Source of the DNA: Dictyophora rubrovolvata
Lineage: Eukaryota > Basidiomycota > Agaricomycetes > Phallales > Phallaceae
Reading direction: 5' to 3'
DNA: 64,000 bases
Assembly: GCA_029959195.1 (NCBI GenBank)
Contig: CP114121.1
Span: 1,488,001-1,552,000, forward strand
The translations under genes were made by a program, and so were the position numbers. Numbering within the stretch: position 1 is the stretch's first letter; each line of letters begins with the position of its first letter. This document shows, one piece after another, positions 55,245 to 64,000 of this stretch. Below the pieces are notes generated by a model. That model did not search any database. It was not told where the DNA came from and saw nothing but the letters and a program-made list of their open reading frames with translations.

Positions 55245-58200
55245 TTAGTAAGCAACGATTTTGAAAACAACTTCTCGATCGGAAAATTGTGCTTTTTGCA
55301 CCACGCGGCCGTGATTCTGCGTTTCCAACAGGTTAGCTACGACTTTTTTTTTTCTAAAAAAAAAGAAGGCACGTATCCCACAGGATACGCAAGCTACTTG
55401 CCTTGGATCTAAGTAGTTGATTTTACTGAAAGATAAATAAATCATCAACAAACAACCGCCTAACACATACGATCCATTCATAGCTCACCTGGTTCCTAAA
55501 CTCACTTCCTTCCCTTCCTCCCGGTCTACCATTTGGAGCTTTGACGCCTTGATCTTTTCGTCTAGCTTATGAATCACGTCCTGAAGCTTCTCCACCGTGT
55601 GTCCTTTCTTCGGCTCTATCTGATTTTGCCCTCGTTCCTGCCTCCGTTCTTCGAATTCTTCTTTGATCACTTTTATCCGCTCCTTCAAAACACTTTCTCC
55701 ATGAGGGCTTTTCCCATCCGCCTCCAGTTTCTCGTTATCTTTGGCGAACTTCTTCTCCGCCTTTTCTATCTCTTTTTTCTCCCACTCGTCTTCATATTTT
55801 TCTATCCACTCCTCGTCTAGATCCGACTCAGGCGATGACCACGGTGCCTTTTTTTTCAACTTAGGCTCCAATGAAAACATCTCATGACGTGCTTTCATCC
55901 GTTGATACTTCAACCCTCGAATCTGATAAAAAAAATGAGAGATATAATATAATACATACAGTGATAATATAATATACACCAACCTTGTCATTCATCTTTT
56001 CCATGGAACCCGCATGACCTTTTGGCACTGTCCGCTGATGGTTACATAGAATAGCTACCATACGATTGGCTTTGTTATAGGCATTATGAAGTTCTTGAAT
56101 GTTCGCCGTGTCCGGTGTATTATTATCCAGTTGGTCTTGAAAAGTTATTGATGCATTGTATGTACGGAATACCTTGGCCGTCAAACCTTTCATATACGAC
56201 GAAAGATGCTTATTCAGTGATGTAGTCTAAGAAACAAAAAGGAGGACAATGTTAAAAACCAAAAAAAAAATAAAGAAAAAAAAATAAAGACACGTACGTT
56301 GACGCGGTCGAACAATAAGTCTTCATCGGTCTTGGTGTCACACTTGAAGATCCGGATGTTTCTGAATACTTGGTCATCAACCTCAACCGTGTTGTAATAT
56401 CTAATCGAGTCCTTCCCCAGGAAGTCAAATACGAGTTTGTTGGGAGGAAGTAAAGTGACGTGTTCACAGCGCAAAGAACAACACCCCACAGTGTCAGCTT
56501 CGTCTTCTCCCTTCTCGTTACCAGCACGCAAAGCGAGTTTGTCAATGAAGTACATAGCAGTGGCACGTTGACGGTCTGCCATCACTTTAGACTTCAGATC
56601 TTGATTATAGTCTTTTCGAATGGCAGCTACATATTTCTAGAATGTACCCATGTCAGAAAAAATGCAGTGCATATCGATACATCAAGAATTTCTTCCAAAC
56701 CTTGAGTTCGCGAGCTTTCTCAAACTTTTGCATGTCACTTTGTCCTTTCAATGAGCTGCCAGCGGCGAGGAACACATATTTAAGTTGGCCATTAACATTC
56801 TCCTTCCAATTTGCCAGCCAAGTCACAGTATCATCATGAACAACAGCCTTCCATGTACCGGGCACGTTGGGAACAGGAATCGGCACCCCTTTGCCAATAT
56901 TGATAGTAATGTCTTCTGGCTTTACCCTGAGCTGTAAATAGAAAATACGGTCAGCGAGGTTTTTCGTTCGTCAAGAAGGTTAATAGGCACAAACCTTTAA
57001 TGCGCCCTTCTTGGGATGTTCCCCACGTCCTCGAAACAGGCCTGGGGGTTCGATCCTAAAGTTTCCAACCTTCTCCTTGCGAGCGTCAAGAAGACAAGTT
57101 TTGTAAGGTTCCTCAAGCTTATCCTTCGCAAGTTTAGCAGCTTTCTTCTCGGCAGTAGTCATCGACTTTTTCTTCGCTCGCTCTGCTTCATAGTAGTTGA
57201 ACATAGGGGTGAAATCGCAATTTTCAAACTTCGTTATCTGTACTCCACCTCTCTGGAAGACAGAGAGATCGGTCGGAGGAAAATAATTGACAAGCATCTG
57301 ATCCTCACCGGTGGAAAATCTTGCAAGACCGCCTTAAAGTCATTAAAGAAGTTCTTTTGGAAAGTCGCGTTTTCAGCATGTTCAGTGTTCAACATCGCCC
57401 CGAAAAAACCTGCAACCTCTTCTGATTCAGGAGGCAAGTCGACGGGTTTGCCTTGAAAGAGTGGGGGTAAATTGGTGCATCAATACTGAGCATTAGAATG
57501 ACCTACCATTGTACTTCATCTTAACATCGGATGGTAGCGGCGTATAGAGAATGGGGAATAGCACTCCGTTGTGCTCTAGCCTTCTCCATTTTACTGAACC
57601 ATCGCCTTCAATATCTGCTGGAACGTCCCACCAACGGAAGACTTCCTCCTCTTCCTCCTCTTCTTTTTTCTTCTTGGGCGATTTATTCTCCTCCTTGGTC
57701 TTGCCTTTTTTCTTCCACGTAGACGCTTTCTCATTTCCTTTCGATTTAGCCGATCTTTTCGAACTTTCATCCACGTCCATATCGTCATCACTTTCTTCCT
57801 CTACCTTAGCTTTCACTTTACTACGACCATTAGTAGCTCTGGCGGCCGGTTTCCTGGGTGAAGCCAGTGGTAAATCATCATCAGAAGTTTCTTCAGCTTT
57901 GTCCTCCGCCAATTTAACTTTCGCCCGCTTCCTGACTGGTCGTGATTTGGGGTCGGGTTTTGTGGCTTTCTTTGGGGTTGCATCAGCTTCCGAGGAATTC
58001 CTCTCATCGTGTGACTGAGACATGTTCAAGCTCCCATTCATGCCGTTGCCTATGGATGGTTTGACATTAAACGAAGCTAGCGGAAGATCATCTTCAGACT
58101 CGGAAGTAAAAACTGCCTTGCGTTTGAGTAACAAGGACTTCCTCTTCACCTGTGCACGGGAGTGGAAAAGGTAAAAGTGTAAATATATGACGAGCGACGG

Positions 58201-58421
58201 ACCAGAAGGGCGCAGGAGCAGAACGAGGCAACAATGTGTGTGCGTATTGATTAGAGAAGTGAAATAAACATGTTAGTAAGCTCAAAAGACGAAAAAAAAA
58301 CTACGTCAGAATGAGAAGAACGCACAAATGTATCAGACTCGTCTGCGTCGATGCTCGTAGAGACACGAGACTCGGTGGCAACCGTTGCGCGAAGGGGCTT
58401 GTCATCCTCGGAATCAGACAT
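55245..58421 (-). CDS. TOP1: DNA topoisomerase I (type IB)
   Basis: Ten exons (58421-58326, 58149-57507, 57451-57309, 57252-56995, 56931-56701, 56636-56298, 56226-55984, 55922-55489, 55425-55402, 55353-55245) give 839 residues. The acidic/basic N-terminus ([20 protein letters not shown]; long Lys/Glu runs) is followed by [111 protein letters not shown] and [13 protein letters not shown]. The active-site tyrosine (about residue 800) lies in SKINYLDP, carried by a 24-nt exon. The linker domain before it is a long acidic/basic coiled region. It relaxes supercoils in the nucleus. The intron after the active-site exon has a GC donor. Confidence 0.97.
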
Positions 58422-58727
58422 GTCTTTCTCGGCGTGGCTGTGTCAATTGGGAGGAAAAGAGAAAGGAGTTAGTCGTTTGGATGATCGAAGGAAGAGGGAA
58501 ATATAATTGATGAAGAATTCAAGCCGCCGTAAATTTCCACGCCACGTAACACCAAGTCCTAAGTACCTACCCTAAAGATCACGTGTCCAACGTCCTTCAG
58601 GTCACAGCCTCCGTCCGAATCTTCCCCTTAGCTTTTTCTTTATCCGCCCTTGTCGTAGCCACCATCTGTATGTTCCGGGTCACTTCATAACATTTATTCT
58701 TAAACATTTATCCTTAGATAACAGACT
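58422..58727. promoter_or_regulatory. bidirectional promoter, TOP1 / NDUFB3
   Basis: 306 bp between two divergent start codons. It contains an E-box CACGTG (about 58579-58584). No gene seen. Confidence 0.6.
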
Positions 58728-58919
58728 ATGTCCCTTCCACTATACCGTGACCCTTGGGCGAAGCGGGAGGCCTGGCGCAAGCATCCCGTTTTTTCCAACC
58801 GTGCAATGTTCAGCAGTCTATTCCCTGGCTTCGGCATAGCGGCGGTGTGCTTTACTGCCTACGTGGTCTATGACAATTTACTCCAAGCGCGTAGCGGAAA
58901 AACGTCGAAACATCACTAA
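58728..58919 (+). CDS. NDUFB3: NADH dehydrogenase (complex I) B12 subunit
   Basis: Single exon, 63 residues. MSLPLYRDPWAKREAWRKHP fits the NDUFB3/B12 signature (RDPWAKREAWRyhP), followed by one membrane helix (LFPGFGIAAVCFTAYVVYDN). It is an accessory subunit of the membrane arm of mitochondrial complex I. Small size and lack of introns make it easy to miss. Confidence 0.93.
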   Translation: MSLPLYRDPWAKREAWRKHPVFSNRAMFSSLFPGFGIAAVCFTAYVVYDNLLQARSGKTSKHH

Positions 58920-58988
58920 TTAGGTTAGGTGGAAAGTATGAAAACGTTATTTCAGTTGAAGGGGTGAAGTACTATCGATATGGCGAAG

Positions 58989-60782
58989 TTATTGAGGTAC
59001 GCCAATGTGTTTGTTAAATCCCGCAAAGTATTTCTCCCTGAAATCTCGGTGTGCAGGTATATAATCCATTTCCCTCGCACCGGACTGTCGTGGTCTTAGA
59101 TCAGGCGCTTCTAATGCAATTTCTCTCGTTTTAACCATCGTTATAAGCTGTAAATTAGGAAGACAGTTGTATAAAGCCGCAGTCAAATCATGTCACCGGT
59201 ACTTACCCTTCTTCCCCACGCGCCGAAATTCTCCAGCGAGTTGTCAATTACTTCCATACCTTCTACTACGGGGATGTCGATCTCCTTGTATTCTTCGGTG
59301 ACTGTTGGCAAGAAAAACACCAAGCGACCTGCAGGTTTCAACAGATAGCGAGCTAAAATAACGAGATCAAGAGCCAGCACAGACAGCTCATATGGATGCG
59401 TTGGTGGGACATATGTCTCGGGACTTCAACTTATTATTGGAAATTAAGGATCGATAGGAGAAACTCACTCTTTCATCGCTGTTATTGAATCTCTTGGTGA
59501 AATGCCAGGCTTGCGGCCCAGGCGTTTGGCACCAGCTCGAACACCATAAGGTGGGTCCGTAACAATCGCATCAAATATCTCTCCGCATCTCCAAGGATTA
59601 TTCGTGAGATCAAATGTCATTAGATCCATTATCTTATGGGTAATACTGTATTGAGCAGCGGACCTGAACACCCCAGGCGTTCTCTCTTGTAATATAGTCA
59701 TTGAATATCAATTCGATGCAGTAAAAACGATATTTACCTCGTCCGCGCATTTGTCTCCCATCAATATCTGAGCCAATAACGAAGGCGCCAAACTCCGCCA
59801 CGGTCTATATCAAATCTAGTCCAGCAGCGTTCCGCAATCTATAGGAAAAAAGACACATACATATAGCATACTTCCAGTTCCTGCGAAAGGATCGTACATA
59901 AGCTTACCGGGCTTGGACTCAAAACGTCCATTGGGTTAATATTGGCGAGAGAGAATATAAAAAGAAAACTTGCCAACTCACTAAAGTCTGGTTCGCCATT
60001 AAAAGAGACATTTCCGCGTCCATACTGGTATTCCCATAGTATGCTCGTTTCTTCACATCAAATTTCTGAATAAGTCTTCTCGCTTCACCTATTGCGATCT
60101 AACCAATTAGCCTTATTCAATGGGCAAATCGCAGAAGGACATACCAATCTTCCAAAATATACGCATATGAAGTTGCCATCGCCTTCATATCTCGGACGTA
60201 GGGACCCTTCTCCTTTAGAACTGTCTAGTATAACACACTCATCAGATCTTGGATAGCGCGTAATGCACTTTTTGACGCACATTCCTCGAAACAACAAAAC
60301 TCCTGCTCCGGATTTGCGAGGTCAATGCTCCCTTTCAGAGCCATATATGAAAAACGTTCAACAACCTCCCGTTGTCGACGTTTTGGTATGGTCTGATTAT
60401 ATCCCGTTACAGAAAATTTCCACGTCGTATCATTTTCAAATGAACTCCACAAATGCTTTTGCTCCATATTTTTGACGTGCAGTTCCTCATATGATGATCC
60501 TGAGGCATAGAATTCAAGAACTGACCTAGAGGTGTGTTCCCTTTGGTGTTGAATAATAGTCATCTCAGAAAATAGGTTTACAAACCTAATCAAAACGCAG
60601 CGTTTGGCAAGCATTCGAGCGTGCTCCACTTCCTCGACTTCCACTACCATGAAGGGTCTGTTCACATCCGGATTTGGAGGAAGTTTTGTCTCAAACCCAA
60701 ATGTCTTTGACGCAGATAACAATTCAGGAATACGAAATTCAGGATGTGTTTGTGCAAATCGTATGAGCACCTGAATAGGCAT
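58989..60782 (-). CDS. TRM11: tRNA (guanine-10-N2) methyltransferase catalytic subunit
   Basis: Nine exons (60782-60586, 60525-60281, 60224-60145, 60098-59982, 59917-59861, 59804-59738, 59685-59469, 59423-59207, 59147-58989) give 451 residues. It opens MPIQVLIRFAQTHPEFRIPE with a THUMP-like N-terminal half (SVLEFYASGSSYEELH; FSYMALKGSIDLANPEQEF). The Rossmann methyltransferase part shows the SAM-binding YDPFAGTGSMLY, GAFVIGSDIDGRQMRGRE, the catalytic TDPPYGVRAGAKRLGRK and a conserved end (WGRRLITMVKTREI). With Trm112 it methylates G10 of several tRNAs. Exon joins around 59861-59982 rest on the SAM motif and phase. It shares a 123-bp promoter with SWS1. Confidence 0.94.
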
Positions 60783-60905
60783 TTGAGCGTAGTTATTATA
60801 GTAATTCAGTGAGCATTATTTGGTTGAGCGCTAATACATTTATACAACCGTGACTGTCCTTTCAATTTCACTCGCATGAAATGAAGATAAACCTCTGAAG
60901 AAGCA
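60783..60905. promoter_or_regulatory. 123-bp bidirectional promoter, TRM11 / SWS1
   Basis: 123 bp separate the divergent start codons of TRM11 and SWS1. No TATA box or repeated motif stands out. Confidence 0.65.
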
Positions 60906-61488
60906 ATGTCCGAAACAAGCTTTCGAGATGTAATCAAATGGACAATAGATGCACTTGATTCAAGTACTATTTTCTTCACTTCAATGCTTATGCGCCCTCT
61001 GACAATTCTACAGTGGAATCTGAAGATACTTGGGTTGAAGCCCTTGGCATTCTGATTCCAGAGACAATTATGGTCGCGGCTTTTGACATTCTTGATAGAC
61101 GAAAAGGTTAGTCTTATATATTCGGGCTTATACACTACCTTGTCGGTACTCAAGTTTTATATATCAGTGTTGAAGCTTACGACGCCAGGGGGCCGTTTCT
61201 TTTATCATGTTGAAGGTTCGTCGGAGACGTATCCAGTTTTAATAGATCTACCCTCGCCGAGGTCGGACTATTGCTCTTGTTATGCTTTTATGTATAACGT
61301 TCTCATCAACAAGAATCAAACTATGGTGGGGCATTTTTACCTTAATGCAATTGCAATTACTTATCCAACAGTGTAAGCATATACTAGCAGTATTGTTAGC
61401 TCGAAAATTGGGCAAAATCACTGAAAGAGTAGCTACACTGGAAGAAATTGCTGTCATATTTTTTAAAGCGAACGAAGATAACAATTGA
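60906..61488 (+). CDS. SWS1: SWIM zinc-finger protein SWS1 / ZSWIM7
   Basis: Four exons (60906-60963, 61014-61106, 61168-61325, 61372-61488) give 141 residues. The SWIM finger is complete across a splice junction: CSC in SDYCSCYAFMYNVLINK and CKH in TMCKHILAVLLARKLG, the CxCx(n)CxH pattern, with the usual V(E/T)GSSE(T)Y strand before it (VEGSSETYPVLIDLP). SWS1 pairs with a RAD51 paralogue in the Shu complex, which promotes Rad51 filament formation in homologous recombination. The small size and three introns hide it in a simple ORF scan. It ends 108 bp from the stop of the C2 gene on the other strand. Confidence 0.92.
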
Positions 61489-61596
61489 AAAAGTCCTAGT
61501 TCTCTTAGACAAAAAATACGTAAATGTTCAATATTTCTACAAAGTGAGCGATACAATAGATCATGCTTCTGATTGTACAATTGCTTCATAAAATCA

Positions 61597-64000
61597 TTAG
61601 ACACTGAGACAAGTTAGGAAATGCAATGACATACAATCTCTTTGATTTGAGCCTTTGCTTGAAGCCACACGCCGTTTGATTCCTTCTTTCATCCAAATTG
61701 CCGTGCGATACGGTCTAAAACCGTGTATGCCCCTCTGACGATTGGCCAGTTGTCGTTTGTGGGCTTTTTTAATTGATTTTTTTTCATTTTTGTCAATTAC
61801 TCCATCATCATCCGCATGAGAATTCCTCTCTGCCAGTTGAACTTCACCTTCTATATGATCACTAAAATCATATATAGTGAATACAGGATTTAGTCTATAA
61901 GAAGGGACGTACTAAGTCTCGTATGCATGTCGACGACCTTGCGTCGTAGTATGTGCCTCATGATCCTGTTTAATATTCAGTATTATTCAAGACACCTGAG
62001 AGGTATGTGAATAACCTCGTCCAGACCACGGTTCAGCTTAATCTTTGTTGTTAAACGTCCCACAGTCTGATAATCGTGCGTGGAGGCAGTGAAGTCGTTC
62101 AGAAAGTGTTGTCGCAATAGACGAAGATCCCGTCCTACGACAACAGGAATCTCTACATCGATTTCTTCATCATCCTCTACCTCGCTCAGCCAAAGGACAG
62201 CCATAGCATCGGGTTTGTGGTCCCAAACAGAAGACTTCCCGAATTCGAAATTCAATGAGGATGAATACCTATTATATACCGGTAGACGCAGCGCATCGAT
62301 GTTCCAGGTAATACCGTTGTCATTTGTTTCTGCTATCAAGACAGGTATGCTCTCTTTGCTATCGGGAGTGAAAGCTATGAGCTTGGTTGGATGAGCTCGG
62401 AAATTGCTATCCGAATTGATATGTAATGTGATCGGAGACAAAATCTATTATTTTATTTAGTTGACTCATTCAACTCAAAGAATTTCGTTTACCTCAATGG
62501 TAGCCGTCTCCCAACCAAGTGCATGTTTCGGTAACTTCAAGTCGATACTTTTGAAAAGTAGAGTCACATTCATCCGCCTACTCCCCCTTTAGAAACTATG
62601 ATCGACAAAATTCTACTTATAACGCACCCGTAACCAATTCCCTCCGTGATAGAAAACATCCGGGTTACTTCAGAAGCATCCTGGAATAACTTCCTCAAGT
62701 CCAGATTAACAATTCCAAGGATAGGATCTTTCTCTCTAAGACGAGCATCTCGAACAGCAAGTCGGACAAGCGTATTACGCCAATCACGGATGAATCGCTC
62801 CGTACCGGCCTGGAAGCCATTAACAAATATCTGTAGGCGTGGGAGGAATAAAACCTTACCTCAAAGAATGGCATAGAAGTATATTGTTTAACTCGTCTGC
62901 AAGTAAAAACTTGATACCCTTTTCACATAGGGAATGATGATTACTCACGTCTTATAGACTAAATCATCGTTTATGATAATTTCGCAATAAGCACTGGGAA
63001 GATTCGAAGCCTGTTCTGCTGATGTATCTGTGTCTTGTCCAGCTTGACCTTCACGATTTTTACCACTAGTTCCTTTCAGATTCTGACATTCGAGGTTGCT
63101 TATCTGTCATAGTTCAGCATGACCGACTTTAAGACATTAGGGTTGATTTCACATGATGGATGACAATGCTGAGGATGCCGGAAGGATAGGCGGGATCAGG
63201 AGGCGTCCTCTGCACATCTGGAGATGAAGCGGTCTTCGCAGCTGGGTACATTCTAAATGCATCGCAGATAGGAGCTACTTGCTTAGACTCACCTGAATTC
63301 TGGTCTTCGGACGTTTTCCCTTGTCCTGATTGTGCTTGACACGATACATATCAATACATGAGCTATTCGCATACACGGAGTATTTGCTTACGTGTAGATC
63401 TCGAAGATGACGGTGAAGGAGGCGGCGTTGTGGCCGGTCGCTCCAGGTGCTTCTTCAGAGGTACTTTGGTAAAATAACCTATTGACCAACTATAGTATAA
63501 CAGGGTAAATTATTAGCTTAATTGAGTGGGAGCGAACCTACGATAGAGAGCCGGGCATCGAATCCGCATCTTCAAATCCTATTAAATGGTCCGTTCGATA
63601 AAACGTTTTGTTAGGGACCTGTATCAGATCTTTAACAGGGATTTCAATTCTTCCTATGAGATCGCTATGTAACAATAAGTAACGTGGTGATGGAATTATA
63701 ACCAAACTGAACTCAGCAGAACGTTTGTCGGAGTCCCACAACATTACGGCTAGTTCCTCGTCACTCTTCACCTCGTCAGGAGTAACGAGAAGAGCTGTTG
63801 TTTCTTCGAAGCATGGGTTAAGATCACCCAAAATAATCCTGGTAGAATACAGAGGCTTGCCAAACTAGATAAAACAAATTATTTTTTGTTCGGTGAAGGA
63901 GAGATGTGGGCTTTACCTTGGCGTAAGCAAGGACTATATAAGGATCAGACTTGCCATTGCTATCTCGGGGAGAAAGATCCTTGGCGTGATGAATTGTAAT
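61597..64000 (-). CDS. multi-C2-domain membrane-contact-type protein, 3' part
   Basis: Twelve exons are visible (>64000-63917, 63864-63713, 63664-63542, 63489-63392, 63334-63153, 63103-62949, 62896-62860, 62809-62628, 62577-62493, 62444-62016, 61965-61913, 61861-61597), about 614 residues; the 5' part lies beyond the window. One C2 domain reads KDLSPRDSNGKSDPYIVLAY, FGKPLYSTRIILGDLNPCFE, LAVMLWDSDKRSADDLIGRI, with acidic calcium-loop residues. A second begins YPSGILSIVIHHISNLECQN and includes SAYCEIIINDDLVYKTRVKQ and GTERFIRDWRNTLVRLAVRD. The tail reads KKAHKRQLANRQRG and AIWMKEGIKRRVASS. The arrangement resembles fungal tricalbin/Mug190-like lipid-transfer proteins, though any SMP domain would be outside the window. 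A 48-nt stopless intron (63665-63712) interrupts the first C2. Confidence 0.88.

Noticed and set aside
60806-61153. 115-codon minus-strand frame upstream of TRM11
   Set aside because: It is the shadow of SWS1 exons 1-2 and has no family motif.
61248-61604. 118-codon minus-strand frame as an extra exon of the C2 gene
   Set aside because: It lies antisense to the SWS1 exons, which carry a clear SWIM finger, and the C2 gene has an in-frame stop at 61597.

Overview
The window reads as nuclear DNA of a filamentous basidiomycete, most likely an Agaricomycete. Almost every gene is broken by short introns, mostly about 45-75 nt, with GT-AG ends and pyrimidine-rich acceptors. Genes sit on both strands a few hundred bases apart. 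The set is ordinary eukaryotic: eIF3c, eIF2B-gamma, UTP6, TOP1, TRM11, the ATP synthase delta subunit, complex I B12, Beclin/Atg6, glutamate-cysteine ligase and Hap2. The only mobile DNA I can support is a decayed Tad1-like LINE tail and a scrap of a PIF1/Helitron-type helicase. I see no CRISPR array, rRNA or tRNA gene. All exon models were built by hand from splice signals, reading phase and family motifs.

Layout. 1-4.2 kb: a possible gene fragment at the left edge, then a Ran1/Ksp1-type kinase (minus). 4.2-5.7 kb: UTP6 (minus). 5.7-10.1 kb: gene-poor stretch with the helicase scrap, an unassigned ORF and the LINE relic. 10.1-20.5 kb: an unassigned conserved-looking gene, a PC-esterase-type membrane protein, a single-pass membrane protein with a long tail (minus), a CYS3-like bZIP factor and a lipid phosphate phosphatase. 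20.9-27.8 kb: a 12-exon gene ending in a HicA-like domain, then eIF3c. 27.9-32.5 kb (minus): eIF2B-gamma, APS kinase and a THO1/SARNP SAP protein. 32.7 kb: a single-exon unassigned protein. 34.1-40.6 kb (minus): HAP2 and an 18-exon, 1422-residue AlkB-family dioxygenase with zinc-binding segments and an AT-hook. 40.9-48.7 kb: ATP16 and ATG6 (head to head), GSH1 (minus), and a second single-pass membrane protein. 48.7-52 kb: gene-free, AT-rich, repeat-bearing. 52-64 kb: a peroxisomal-type acyl-CoA ligase, TOP1, NDUFB3, TRM11, SWS1 (SWIM zinc finger) and the 3' part of a multi-C2 protein that leaves the window.

Themes. Sulfur and redox genes recur: a CYS3-like bZIP regulator, APS kinase, and glutamate-cysteine ligase with a perfect Yap1-type site upstream. 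Translation and RNA genes are also frequent (UTP6, eIF3c, eIF2B-gamma, THO1, TRM11). Several neighbours share very small promoters: 111 bp for ATP16/ATG6 and 123 bp for TRM11/SWS1. Five introns use a GC donor with the strong form GCAAG, an unusually high share for one window. The most unusual protein is the AlkB-type dioxygenase; the HicA-like C-terminal domain next to eIF3c is the other candidate for a poorly described function.
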